Shown piece after piece: positions 26,294-35,243 of a stretch of DNA of 64,000 bases; position 1 is the first letter of the stretch; every line of letters begins with the position of its first letter. The position numbers and the translations under genes were made by a program. The notes below the pieces were generated by a model. It was not told where the DNA came from and did not search any database. It saw only the letters and a list, made by a program, of their open reading frames with translations. The DNA is taken from the NCBI GenBank assembly GCA_965365285.1, contig CBDUBC010000001.1, positions 1 to 64,000 of the forward strand. The letters are read 5' to 3'. This DNA comes from JAURDE01 sp965365285 (GTDB lineage: Bacteria > Bdellovibrionota > Bacteriovoracia > Bacteriovoracales > Bacteriovoracaceae).

Positions 26294-27253
26294 ATGGCTA
26301 AAATACTCGTTTTTTCAGAAATTCAAGGGGATCACGTAAAGGCCGTCTCACTTGAAATCCTCGGTAAACTCGCAGGTCATGAAGTTGAAGTAGCTGCATT
26401 TGGAAAAGTTCCAGATAAAGGTGTTCAAGACCTTGCTAAGTTTGGTGCTTCTAAAATTCATAACCTTAACGGTGCAAATCTCGATAAATATAGTCCTGAA
26501 GGGTATGCAAATGCCCTCCACGGTTTCATTAAAGATAATGGTTACGATCTTGTTTTTGGTGGATCAACTTCTTTAGGAAAAGATCTTTTCCCAAGACTAT
26601 CTGCTACTTTCAACTCTGGTATGGCATCTGAAGTTACAAACTTTGTAATGGACGGGGATAACTTCGCAGGAACAAGACCTCTTTTTGCAGGGAAGTGTTA
26701 CGCAAAAGTTGAAGTAACTGGACCTAAGCCTCATTTTGTAACCGTGAGACCCAATGCTCTTGGACTAGTTGAGTCTCCAACAAGTGGAGCTGGTGCAACC
26801 GCTGATGCCAATGTTGAAGCTGGTGAAATTAGAGCTATGATTAAAGAAATAATTAAAGGAGCAAGTGAAAAGCTTGATCTTACTGAAGCAAACATCATCG
26901 TTTCTGGTGGTCGAGCAATGAAAAATGCTGAAAATTTCAAAGTTCTTGATGAGCTTGCAGATGTAATTGGTGCAACTGTTGGTGCTTCAAGAGCGGCCGT
27001 TGATTCAGGGTTTGCTCCCCATGATATGCAAGTAGGTCAAACTGGTAAAACGGTTTCACCTTCTCTTTATATTGCTTGTGGTATTTCTGGTGCAATTCAA
27101 CACCTTGCTGGGATGAGAACTTCAAAAGTAATCGTGGCGATTAACACGGATCCAGAAGCTCCTATCTTCACTAAAGCTGACTATGGAATTGTTGGGGACC
27201 TCTTTAAGATCGTTCCTCTCATGACTCAAGAATTTAAGACCCTTCTCGGATAA
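26294..27253 (+). CDS. etfA: Electron transfer flavoprotein alpha subunit
   Basis: The 319-residue protein has the FAD-binding C-terminal domain of EtfA: VSGGRAMKN, GASRAAVDSGFAP, QVGQTGKTVSP, CGISGAIQH and AINTDPEAPIF. It forms the ETF heterodimer with EtfB from the preceding gene. AAAGGA precedes the ATG. A strong intrinsic terminator follows 6 bp after the stop, closing the operon. Confidence 0.97.
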   Translation: MAKILVFSEIQGDHVKAVSLEILGKLAGHEVEVAAFGKVPDKGVQDLAKFGASKIHNLNGANLDKYSPEGYANALHGFIKDNGYDLVFGGSTSLGKDLFPRLSATFNSGMASEVTNFVMDGDNFAGTRPLFAGKCYAKVEVTGPKPHFVTVRPNALGLVESPTSGAGATADANVEAGEIRAMIKEIIKGASEKLDLTEANIIVSGGRAMKNAENFKVLDELADVIGATVGASRAAVDSGFAPHDMQVGQTGKTVSPSLYIACGISGAIQHLAGMRTSKVIVAINTDPEAPIFTKADYGIVGDLFKIVPLMTQEFKTLLG

Positions 27254-27259
27254 TCAATC

Positions 27260-27291
27260 AGGCCCTATTGGGAAACCTTTAGGGCCTTTTT
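27260..27291 (+). terminator. Intrinsic terminator after etfA
   Basis: A perfect 8-bp stem, AGGCCCTA (27260-27267) and TAGGGCCT (27280-27287), with a 12-nt loop runs into five Ts (27287-27291). It works for the plus strand only. It lies inside the last codons of the converging gene at 27265-27810. Confidence 0.88.
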
Positions 27292-27810
27292 GTTTCTCAA
27301 ACTCACCAACGCTCTTGTGATTTGATATTCATATAAAGGTGATTTTCTATATATATCTTCTACCAATGGATGTTCTACTAGAGTTAAAAGGGTATCAAAC
27401 TCTTCAGGACCTATAGAGTAGCCGTGGATATCATTCATAAACTCGCCTTTCAAATAAAGCTTGAGCTCTTTAGGTGGTCTAAATTTTTTGAACTTTTTGT
27501 ACTGCTCAAATCTCGTTTGAAGCTTTTTATAGAGATCATCAAAGGTGAAATGAAAGGCATAATCTTTCTCACCAATAATCTCCGGCTCAACAACATATTT
27601 AAAATGAGTGTGCCCTTCAATGTCTTCAAATAAGGCATTAAAAAGTGCTTTTTTACCTTTATCAGAATGATATTCCGCATTTACGATATGACCATTTGCT
27701 TGAATGATTACACCAATATGCTGTTTATTATTTCCAAGAAGAATATTAATTCGCCCTGTAAATCCAAAAAATGCCTGTTCTTTTAAAATAGGCAAAATAC
27801 TTTCATGCAT
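27265..27810 (-). CDS. DUF4388/PATAN-like protein
   Basis: The 181-residue protein starts with a region (FFGFTGRINILLG, GVIIQANGHIVNAEY, GKKALFNALFED) that follows the DUF4388/PATAN pattern common in delta-proteobacterial and cyanobacterial signalling proteins. A basic helical C-terminal part follows. The ATG at 27810 is chosen because GGGAG lies 9 nt upstream; a GTG 18 nt further up has none. The gene's 3' end encodes the etfA terminator on the other strand. Function unknown, probably cytoplasmic signalling. Confidence 0.65.
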   Translation of the reverse strand: MHESILPILKEQAFFGFTGRINILLGNNKQHIGVIIQANGHIVNAEYHSDKGKKALFNALFEDIEGHTHFKYVVEPEIIGEKDYAFHFTFDDLYKKLQTRFEQYKKFKKFRPPKELKLYLKGEFMNDIHGYSIGPEEFDTLLTLVEHPLVEDIYRKSPLYEYQITRALVSLRNKKALKVSQ

Positions 27811-27866
27811 ATCTTGTGACTCCCTCACTCTATTTTAATGGAACATGTGAACACGTGACAAATCAT

Positions 27867-27872
27867 TATAAT
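27867..27872 (+). promoter_or_regulatory. Possible -10 box upstream of the HAMP-like gene
   Basis: A perfect TATAAT lies about 88 nt before the TTG at 27960. Upstream, the stretch around 27842-27858 contains GTGAACAC and CACGTG. No clear -35 is seen. Confidence 0.35.
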
Positions 27873-27959
27873 AGAGGATCGATTTGGTTAGGTTTTGCTA
27901 TTATTTTTTACGGCTAGTATCTCATCTCATTAGACTATAAGATAGAGTATGAGGTGAGC

Positions 27960-28520
27960 TTGAAACAAAAAAGAAAACTTTATCTTATTAATCCAGCATT
28001 CCAGATCAAATTTAGTCTAATGATAAGTCTATTGTTGTTTATATCGAGTTTGGTTTATCCCATAGCAATTTATGATATTACAACAACGGCCATTAATAAG
28101 ATTGGGGCCGAGGCACAGCTTTCCCAAACACTTTTAGATAACCGTCAAAATCTCCTTATTATCCTTACGATCTGGCAAATTGGTTTTCTTGCTATGGTCT
28201 TCATTGTGAGTATCTTTTTTAGTCATAAAATTGCGGGTCCTTTATATCGCCTTCGTGACTTTTTTATCCTCATTCAAAAGGGGCAAGGTAGAGAAGTTTT
28301 AAAATTTCGGAAGGGTGATTATTTTCCTGAAATAGCTAAGGAAGTAAATAAAACATTTGATTTGATTCAAAAAAATTATGCTGAAGACTTCTATTATTTA
28401 GAGGAAGTTAGTCGCTATATAAATAGTATTAGTAATTCTTTACCTGACAAACATAAAAATGATATTAATGAAATCAATAAAAGACTTGCTGAAATTCAGC
28501 AACGCTTTGACGTAATTTAA
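27960..28520 (+). CDS. Membrane protein with HAMP-like region and no output domain
   Basis: From the TTG at 27960 (GAGG 5 nt upstream) the protein has 186 residues. Two membrane helices (about 15-40 and 65-90) flank a short periplasmic loop. SHKIAGPLYRLRDFF, the Pro-containing start of a HAMP-type linker, and a charged coiled coil follow. No kinase, cyclase or MCP domain follows. Such HAMP-only proteins may act as partners of other transducers. It is 3 bp upstream of the Slt gene and likely co-transcribed. Confidence 0.65.
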   Translation: MKQKRKLYLINPAFQIKFSLMISLLLFISSLVYPIAIYDITTTAINKIGAEAQLSQTLLDNRQNLLIILTIWQIGFLAMVFIVSIFFSHKIAGPLYRLRDFFILIQKGQGREVLKFRKGDYFPEIAKEVNKTFDLIQKNYAEDFYYLEEVSRYINSISNSLPDKHKNDINEINKRLAEIQQRFDVI

Positions 28521-28523
28521 TCT

Positions 28524-30572
28524 GTGAATATTAAACCTATCCTCCTTATTCTCTTTCTTAGTCCTTTTAATCCACTCTTGGCGTTACCCAACATGAAACC
28601 AAGCTTCAAAGAAAGAAAACAAGGTGAAGATATTCTTAGGGCCTATAAAAAGCTTCGTCGTTTTAGATTTAGAAATATTAAGCGTTTTAGACTTAGTCGA
28701 CTTAATTTTGAAAATCCAAAATTTCAAGACCACATTAAAATCATTAATGGATTTATAGATATTGTGGATAAGGCAAAGAAAGGAAAAGACATTAAGTTTG
28801 TTGAGGCCTGTTCTCAGTATAATGAGCGTATCTCTCAAAATAATGTAACTCAGGAAATCCAATCGGAACTTCAAGATGTCTGTATTGAAATATTTTTAAA
28901 TCAAATTATATCTGCTGATCTCAATTCAAATATTGTAAGAAATTACTTTGTGAATAACATTTCTCAGTTCACAAAAAAAAATAATATAAGAAATTTCAGA
29001 AAATGGTTAAAGGATATTAAAGAGGACGACAATTCAAGGGTTTTTTTGAAAGAAGCGATAACTAAAAATATCGAAGATATCGATCTACACAAGGAGCTAC
29101 TAACAGATTTTTCTTTTTCAAAAGAGCTAACGATTGAAACCCAAAAAAAGATTCTTAATAAAAGAAAACACCAAGTTCTTTTTCGAAAAGAGATTAATAA
29201 CTATGAAAGATCATTTTATACACTCCTGAAGGAGAATAAGGCCGAAGAGGCAAAGAATCTCCTGCTTAAACTTGCGGACTTTGCAGTAGCGAATAAAGAT
29301 TATTTTAGTAATTCATTTCTAAGTGATAATTTCATTTCCATGGTGAGAAGACTCTCTGTTGAAGGAGTCCATAAAGAGGGCAAAGAAGTCCTTAAAAGAA
29401 TAAGACAAATAGCAGGTCCCGAGGATGCTAATGACCTCCTTTTCTTCATTCTTTTTACACACCTTGTTCGTGAGGACTATCGAGGTGCTTACGATGAAAT
29501 AAAAAAAATGGGGATTCTAAAGAATATTGAAAACCAGCCAGGTCAGATCCAGTTTTGGACGGCCTATACTATGAAGCAGCTTGGAATGAATGCTTCCTCA
29601 GAAAAACTCTATAAAATCACCCTTCGTAACTCTCCTTTAGACTATTACTCTATTCTTGCTAGAAAAGAGCTTGGAAGTCAGTTAGATACCTCCTATTTTG
29701 AAAGTGATAAAAAGGAGTATTTAGAAAATTTTGGAAAAATTCGAGGAGATCTTTTAAGTTCTGTAGAGCGTATGATTATTTGGTTAAAGCTTGGTCATGA
29801 GCGATTTGCCGAACATGAAATGAACGATATTATTGATTATCATATTTATAATATTAAAAACTTTGATCCTGATGCTAAACTCGATTTAGAAAGAAGAAGT
29901 CGTTCTGTTATCTTTAGATTGGCCTCTATTCTAGACGAGGATGAAAGATACCTTCTAAACTTTAAACTGATTATTAAAAGTATCAGTAAAAATATGATTC
30001 CTCTTAATGAAGATAATTTAAAATATCTTTTTCCTATGGATTATTTAGAAAAGATTACTTCTATTGATAATAATATTGATCCTATCCTTGTCATCTCTCT
30101 TATTCGTCAAGAATCGGCCTTTAATCCCAATGCCAGAAGTCATGCGGGAGCACGAGGACTAATGCAACTGATGCCCTCAACGGCAAGAATGTATGCAAGT
30201 ATTAAAAGCACACGATCTCTTCGTAAGCCGGAACTCAATCTTCGAATTGGTATGAAATATCTTACGATTCTGTTAAAAAAATATTCAGGGGATCTCCTTC
30301 ATACTCTCGCCGCCTATAATGCTGGAGAAAGAAGGGTCAGTCGTTGGGCGCAGGAAATTTTTATTTCTGATAACCCTCTTCTTAATGTCGAGTCGATTCC
30401 TTTTAGAGAAACTCGTTATTATGTCAAACTGATTTTTAGAAATATCTTTTTCTATGAATATTTAACTAAAAAGACGTCCAATCTTGTCTCGATTGAGAAA
30501 TCATTTAAAGTCAGTTTTAATGATAAAAAAGAACCCTCTAAGAAAGAAGATCAAACATTAAATCGAAAGTGA
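28524..30572 (+). CDS. Soluble lytic transglycosylase (Slt-type)
   Basis: The 682-residue exported enzyme cleaves the MurNAc-GlcNAc bond of peptidoglycan. It has a signal peptide (PILLILFLSPFNPLLA), a long helical superhelix like Slt70, and a C-terminal SLT domain (about 520-640). The SLT domain carries RQESAFNP with the catalytic Glu, GARGLMQLMP and LAAYNAGE. The GTG start has no clear ribosome binding site but lies 3 bp after the previous stop, consistent with translational coupling, and gives the correct signal peptide. Its end overlaps the converging ychF by 22 bp. Confidence 0.92.
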   Translation: MNIKPILLILFLSPFNPLLALPNMKPSFKERKQGEDILRAYKKLRRFRFRNIKRFRLSRLNFENPKFQDHIKIINGFIDIVDKAKKGKDIKFVEACSQYNERISQNNVTQEIQSELQDVCIEIFLNQIISADLNSNIVRNYFVNNISQFTKKNNIRNFRKWLKDIKEDDNSRVFLKEAITKNIEDIDLHKELLTDFSFSKELTIETQKKILNKRKHQVLFRKEINNYERSFYTLLKENKAEEAKNLLLKLADFAVANKDYFSNSFLSDNFISMVRRLSVEGVHKEGKEVLKRIRQIAGPEDANDLLFFILFTHLVREDYRGAYDEIKKMGILKNIENQPGQIQFWTAYTMKQLGMNASSEKLYKITLRNSPLDYYSILARKELGSQLDTSYFESDKKEYLENFGKIRGDLLSSVERMIIWLKLGHERFAEHEMNDIIDYHIYNIKNFDPDAKLDLERRSRSVIFRLASILDEDERYLLNFKLIIKSISKNMIPLNEDNLKYLFPMDYLEKITSIDNNIDPILVISLIRQESAFNPNARSHAGARGLMQLMPSTARMYASIKSTRSLRKPELNLRIGMKYLTILLKKYSGDLLHTLAAYNAGERRVSRWAQEIFISDNPLLNVESIPFRETRYYVKLIFRNIFFYEYLTKKTSNLVSIEKSFKVSFNDKKEPSKKEDQTLNRK

Positions 30573-31660
30573 ATTACATCGCCATCTTTAACGATATATT
30601 CTTTACCTTCAATCCTTAGTTTTCCGGCTTCTTTTACCTTTTGTTCAGACCCTAAATCAAAGAGGTCGTTACAATGATAGATTTCGGCCTTAATAAAACC
30701 TTTTTCAAAGTCAGTGTGGATAATTCCAGCTGCTTGAGGTGCCTTTGCTCCTTCTGGAAAAGTCCAAGCACGTACTTCTTTTTCACCGGCAGTGAAATAG
30801 GTTCTTAAACCAAGCATATCGTAAGCCATTCGAGTGAGAACTTCGAGTCCCGACTCTTCAATTCCAGCAGCTTCCATAAATTCATGCTTCTCCTCATCGC
30901 TACTAAGAGAAGCAATTTCAGACTCAAGCTTTCCACAAATTTTGACAACAACAGAGCCCTCTTTTTCAGCAAGCTCTCTTACTTTTTTTACATAGTCATT
31001 ATCTTCATTAATGGAGTCTTCATCCACGTTACAAGCATATAAAATCTTTTTGAGGGTGATCAGATTAAGATCTCTAATTTCTTCTTTATCTTCGTCACTT
31101 AGATCAAGGTTTCTGGCCTGGAGACCTTCTCCAAGGTGATCTTTGAGTCGCTCTAGGATAGGAAGTAAAATCTTTCCTTTCCTTGCCATATCTTTGTTAT
31201 GACTTTTCATCATCTTATCGAGTCCTTGAAGTTTTTTCGTTACAACTTCAAGGTCTGCTAAAGCAAGCTCCATATTAATAACTTCAATATCTTCCGCTGG
31301 ATTAACCTGGCCAGCGACGTGGACAACGTTCTCATCATCAAAACATCGTACAACATGAACGATAGCATTGACTTGTCTGATATGCCCCAGGAATTGATTG
31401 CCAAGGCCTTCCCCTTTGGATGCACCCTTCACAAGACCTGCAATATCCACAAACTCAACAATGGCAGGAACTGTTTTTTGGGGGTTAATAAGTGAGGTAA
31501 TCTTTTTTAACCTTGGATCTCCAACGTTTACGATTCCAACGTTTGGCTCAATCGTACAAAAAGGATAATTAGCTGCTTCTGCTGGTGCAGAAGTGATTGC
31601 TTGAAAGATCGTCGATTTTCCGACATTAGGTAGACCAACAATTCCACAATTGAGACCCAT
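30551..31660 (-). CDS. ychF: Redox-responsive ATPase/GTPase YchF (Obg family)
   Basis: The 369-residue protein has the YchF G1 motif GLPNVGKSTIFQAIT at its N terminus, the G3-like FVDIAGLVKGASKGEG, and a C-terminal TGS domain (YFTAGEKEVRAWTFPEGAKA). YchF binds ribosomes and prefers ATP. The gene is next to pth, a common bacterial arrangement, and forms a prs-pth-ychF minus-strand cluster. Confidence 0.97.
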   Translation of the reverse strand: MGLNCGIVGLPNVGKSTIFQAITSAPAEAANYPFCTIEPNVGIVNVGDPRLKKITSLINPQKTVPAIVEFVDIAGLVKGASKGEGLGNQFLGHIRQVNAIVHVVRCFDDENVVHVAGQVNPAEDIEVINMELALADLEVVTKKLQGLDKMMKSHNKDMARKGKILLPILERLKDHLGEGLQARNLDLSDEDKEEIRDLNLITLKKILYACNVDEDSINEDNDYVKKVRELAEKEGSVVVKICGKLESEIASLSSDEEKHEFMEAAGIEESGLEVLTRMAYDMLGLRTYFTAGEKEVRAWTFPEGAKAPQAAGIIHTDFEKGFIKAEIYHCNDLFDLGSEQKVKEAGKLRIEGKEYIVKDGDVIHFRFNV

Positions 31661-31671
31661 AAATACTCTCC

Positions 31672-32241
31672 TTAGGCAAAGCTCTTACGACTATATTTAT
31701 TTGCCGCTCGCTCATATCCTGACTTCATTAGCATGCGAAGGGCATCACACGTCCCATCCAGCTGCTTATCCACTATAATATTTTCATCTCCCTGAAAACT
31801 AGAGAGAACAAAGTTTGAAACATCTCCATGCACCGGACGACCAATACCCATGCGAAGCCTATAAAAATCATTTGTGCCTAAATGCTGGGCAGTCGATTTA
31901 AGACCATTATGACCGGCCAGACCACCACCTTTTTTAAAGGCAATGGTCCCTAAAGGTAGATCCAACTCATCGTGAAGAACCAAAACCTCTTGAGGTCCTA
32001 TTTTAAAAAAATCACAAAGAGCACGAATGCTCTCTCCGCTTAAATTCATATAAGTTTGAGGCTTTAGAAAATAGAACCGGTTCCCATTTTCATCGAGCTG
32101 AGAAAACAGTCCTTTATATTTTGATTTCCAATTAAAGTTATCGAGGCGATCAAGCGCCATCATGCCGATATTATGACGAGTGTCCTCGTACTTACTTCCA
32201 GGATTTCCGAGACCGACGATAAGCTTTATCTCTTGAGACAT
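31672..32241 (-). CDS. pth: Peptidyl-tRNA hydrolase
   Basis: Pth releases peptides from prematurely dropped peptidyl-tRNA. The 189-residue protein has the substrate-binding Asn and catalytic His in GLGNPG and TRHNIG, the YMNLSG motif and LHDELDLPLG with the catalytic Asp, plus GGGLAGHNGLKS. Normal length. It lies 1 bp after prs and 11 bp before ychF. Confidence 0.97.
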   Translation of the reverse strand: MSQEIKLIVGLGNPGSKYEDTRHNIGMMALDRLDNFNWKSKYKGLFSQLDENGNRFYFLKPQTYMNLSGESIRALCDFFKIGPQEVLVLHDELDLPLGTIAFKKGGGLAGHNGLKSTAQHLGTNDFYRLRMGIGRPVHGDVSNFVLSSFQGDENIIVDKQLDGTCDALRMLMKSGYERAANKYSRKSFA

Positions 32242-32242
32242 T

Positions 32243-33187
32243 TTAGATGAACAGTGAACTGACGGAGTCGTTGTTAAAAGTTCTATGAATCGCTTTTGCT
32301 AAAAGTTCTGCTGTAGAGAGAACCTTTATCTTTTCAATTTCTTTCCCTCTTGCTGAAAGCGGAATTGTATCGGTTACGATAATTTGATCAAGCTCTTCAC
32401 TAGCTTCTATTCGATCAAGCGCAGGATCAGAGAATACAGGGTGAGTTGCACAAGAGTAGATCTTGTTAGCACCATTTGCTTTGAGAGCTTTAGCTCCTTC
32501 CACAAGTGTACCTGCTGTATCAATCATGTCATCAATTATAATACAGTCTTTACCTTTAACGTCCCCAACAATATTCATAGCTTTAGCGACGTTTTTATCC
32601 GTTCTTCTCTTATCAATCATGGCGATATCAAGCTTAAGTTTTTTAGCGAAATGTCGAACTCTCTCCATTCCACCAGCATCTGGAGAGACACAAACGAGAT
32701 TTTCCATATTGATTTCTTCTTTGATGTATTTAAGAAGAATTGGTGAAGCAAAAATATTATCAAAAGGAATATTAAAGAATCCCTGGATTTGACCAGCGTG
32801 AAGATCCATAGTGATCACTCGCGTGGCACCGGCAGAAGTAATGATATCAGAAACAAGTTTTGCCGTAATTGGGGTTCTAGGAGAAGCTTTTCTATCTTGT
32901 CTTGAATAACCGAAATGAGGCACAACGGCAGTAATGGTAGAGGCAGAGGCCCTCTTGAGAGCATCGATAATAATCAGAAGCTCCATAACCGCATCATTCA
33001 CAGGTTTGATTGTAGATTGAATAACGAATACGTCAGCACCTCTAACGTTCTTTTCAATTTCACAAAAGATTTCACCATTTGCGAACTTATGAACCTGAGG
33101 ATCAACCAATGCAACATCGAGAAACTCAGATATTCTTTTAGAGAGCACTGGATTAGATGTACCTGATACGAGAACGATTCTTTTCAT
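32243..33187 (-). CDS. prs: Ribose-phosphate pyrophosphokinase
   Basis: PRPP synthase makes phosphoribosyl pyrophosphate for nucleotide, His and Trp synthesis. The protein has 314 residues from the ATG at 33187. It contains the ATP-binding PHFGYSRQDRK, the catalytic loop KRRTDKN and the PRPP-binding IIIDDMIDTAGT. An in-frame GTG directly upstream is a less likely start. It lies just downstream of tRNA-Gln on the same strand, so the two may share a transcript. Confidence 0.97.
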   Translation of the reverse strand: MKRIVLVSGTSNPVLSKRISEFLDVALVDPQVHKFANGEIFCEIEKNVRGADVFVIQSTIKPVNDAVMELLIIIDALKRASASTITAVVPHFGYSRQDRKASPRTPITAKLVSDIITSAGATRVITMDLHAGQIQGFFNIPFDNIFASPILLKYIKEEINMENLVCVSPDAGGMERVRHFAKKLKLDIAMIDKRRTDKNVAKAMNIVGDVKGKDCIIIDDMIDTAGTLVEGAKALKANGANKIYSCATHPVFSDPALDRIEASEELDQIIVTDTIPLSARGKEIEKIKVLSTAELLAKAIHRTFNNDSVSSLFI

Positions 33188-33205
33188 CACAGACCTAGAA
33201 GAAAG

Positions 33206-33280
33206 TGGCAGGGGTAGTAGGACTCGAACCTACGCATGACAGAATCAAAATCTGTTGACTTACCACTTGTCGATACCCCT
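33206..33280 (-). tRNA. tRNA-Gln (anticodon TTG)
   Basis: The reverse strand folds into a standard cloverleaf of 75 nt. The 7-bp acceptor stem is AGGGGTA with TACCCCT, followed by G73 and an encoded CCA. The anticodon arm is ACAGA-TTTTGAT-TCTGT, giving anticodon TTG (UUG), and the T loop is TTCGAGT. The sequence closely resembles E. coli tRNA-Gln. It lies 18 bp upstream of prs. Confidence 0.95.
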
Positions 33281-33299
33281 GCTGATTCAAATATGGCGT

Positions 33300-33329
33300 A
33301 ATATAATCTAGGGTATTGCCGTTTGTAAA
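33300..33329 (-). promoter_or_regulatory. Promoter for tRNA-Gln (and possibly prs)
   Basis: On the minus strand TTTACA (33324-33329) and TATATT (33300-33305) are 18 bp apart, each 5/6 to consensus. Transcription would start about 13 nt before the tRNA. The -35 element lies within the last codons of the penicillin-binding protein gene. Confidence 0.5.
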
Positions 33330-35161
33330 CAATCTATATCATTAAATCTGAGTCCATTATCGAGGTAAAAACCTTGGAAAAGCTTAAAGGCCGTAGTCGA
33401 TCCATATAATTTCAGGTCCTTAATATCTTGGTCTGCTTCCCAGCCTACCCAGATAATTCCGACTCTATGCCCATCAAAGAAAACGAACCAATTATTGAGC
33501 CCTTTATTTGTGGTTCCAGTCTTCCCAAAAAAGCGATGACTTTTTAAATACTTACCTACTTTTTTTCGAATAGTTGTCTCTGTGGGGTCACTTAGGAGGT
33601 AGATGATATTTGACTCGACAGGTCTATAGTTACATTCCTCATTAAAAAAACGAATGTATTTTCGATAAAGATCTTCAACTGAGACCTCGACTGCCCCTAA
33701 TATTTGGGAAGGATACTCTTGCAGTGGAGTGTAGATTTCAAACCATTCGGAGAGCATTGGTCCAAGTTCTTTCATATCAAATTCAAGAGCAGCTCGAATA
33801 AGGGGACGATTCATTGATTTTAAAAGGGCCTCTTTTAGACTCACCTCACCCTTCTGATCATTGCCTGCTTCAGAGGGCTCCCACTTTCCACTTTTAAGCT
33901 CTAAGGTTAAAGGATCTTTCAAAAAAACTTCTTCAAGACTTGGAAACTTAGTCCGTAAAATTCGATAGAGAAAAGGCTTAATCACACTTCCGATTTGATG
34001 CTTCTCCTCTTCCATGGCCCTTTTTTTATTTCTCTGTTCACGACTATAGAAACTAAATTTATGAGTGGGATCTTTAATATTTCCAATCACGGCCTTTATA
34101 GAAATATTTTTATTATCCATTTGATTTTCTAAATCTCTCGCTTTCTTTAGAAATACAAAGGATTCATAACTTCCTAAAAAATTATTTTCTTTAATTTCCC
34201 ACATAACGGATAAAGAAAGCTTTTTTTCATTTTTCTGTAAATTTTGAAACCAACTCCTCCACTCTTTTTCAGTCCATTGTTTATTAACTGTGGGGATAGC
34301 AAAGCCAAGATCAATTAATTTTTTAAATACGACTTTTGTCCGAGACTTGAGCCTTTCTTCATATTTCAAGGGGTGATAATAATAGGGTCCTTTAAGAAGT
34401 CCGATTAATATGGCCGCCTCAAAGATATCAATTTCATTTGGCTTTTTACCAAAATAATAAAGGCAAGCGGCATGGAGACCTTTAATTTTTAAACCTTGTA
34501 AACTTCCCCACTCAAATTCATTAAAATACGCCTCTAAAATTTCTTCTTTTGAGAAATTCTTTTCTATATAAAGCGCCATAATAATTTCTTTAATCTTTCT
34601 AGAAATAGTTTTTTCATTAGTTAAAAAAAGATTTTTAACGAGCTGTTGAGAAATCGTCGATCCCCCTTGTACAATCTTTAAACTTTTAAGATCATAATAA
34701 AGAGCTCTTAGGATCGAGTAATAATCAATACCTTGGTGATTTAAAAAACGTTGGTCCTCAATTGCTATAAGAGTCTTCCAGAAAACACTTGGAATGGACT
34801 CAAAAGACATCCGATGCTGGAAGCAATTAAGACTAAGACAATCATTTAGTATGAGAGGCGGAAGTTCGATTGTTTCATTAATGTAGAGTTTTTTTCCTTT
34901 AGCCTCTAACTTATTATCATCAATAAGCTTTTCTATATCCCAGGAATCTTGAGTGAAGCGTAAATAATCCTTCAATTCATCACGATTAATAATCGCTCCC
35001 TCTTCTAGGGCGGAGCGAGAAGAGAAGGTTCGCTTCGTTAAGTTTTCATCAAGAAGACTTAAGCGATCCGATGGGATTTCCATGATCACGCTAATCACAA
35101 AAAATATGATGGCCAGGAGACAAGTGAGCCCTGACGCAATTAATAAATAGACCTTCTTCAT
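33308..35161 (-). CDS. Class A penicillin-binding protein (PBP1-type)
   Basis: The 617-residue bifunctional cell-wall synthase has an N-terminal membrane anchor (about 5-25). A GT51 glycosyltransferase domain follows (about 125-310), with AIEDQRFLNHQG, QGGSTISQQLVKNL and EAYFNEFEWG. The transpeptidase domain has the nucleophile in GSVIKPF (SxxK), SMN (SxN) and KTGTTNKG (KTG). It builds and cross-links peptidoglycan at the periplasmic face. CAGGGT lies before the ATG. It is shorter than typical PBP1a, with a compact transpeptidase domain. Confidence 0.93.
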   Translation of the reverse strand: MKKVYLLIASGLTCLLAIIFFVISVIMEIPSDRLSLLDENLTKRTFSSRSALEEGAIINRDELKDYLRFTQDSWDIEKLIDDNKLEAKGKKLYINETIELPPLILNDCLSLNCFQHRMSFESIPSVFWKTLIAIEDQRFLNHQGIDYYSILRALYYDLKSLKIVQGGSTISQQLVKNLFLTNEKTISRKIKEIIMALYIEKNFSKEEILEAYFNEFEWGSLQGLKIKGLHAACLYYFGKKPNEIDIFEAAILIGLLKGPYYYHPLKYEERLKSRTKVVFKKLIDLGFAIPTVNKQWTEKEWRSWFQNLQKNEKKLSLSVMWEIKENNFLGSYESFVFLKKARDLENQMDNKNISIKAVIGNIKDPTHKFSFYSREQRNKKRAMEEEKHQIGSVIKPFLYRILRTKFPSLEEVFLKDPLTLELKSGKWEPSEAGNDQKGEVSLKEALLKSMNRPLIRAALEFDMKELGPMLSEWFEIYTPLQEYPSQILGAVEVSVEDLYRKYIRFFNEECNYRPVESNIIYLLSDPTETTIRKKVGKYLKSHRFFGKTGTTNKGLNNWFVFFDGHRVGIIWVGWEADQDIKDLKLYGSTTAFKLFQGFYLDNGLRFNDIDCLQTAIP

Positions 35162-35243
35162 ACCCTGATTCTTTACTTAATTAAGTCCTTCAAATATAGT
35201 GTTAGCACCCCTTTCTATATCGCGTCACATAGAGGAGCAACAC

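Noticed and set aside
27842..27858. Palindrome-like sequence around CACGTG before the HAMP-like gene
   Set aside because: The symmetry is imperfect and short; not enough to call a binding site.
32463..32792. Plus-strand open frame inside prs
   Set aside because: Antisense shadow of a highly conserved gene; Ser/Leu-rich translation without motifs.
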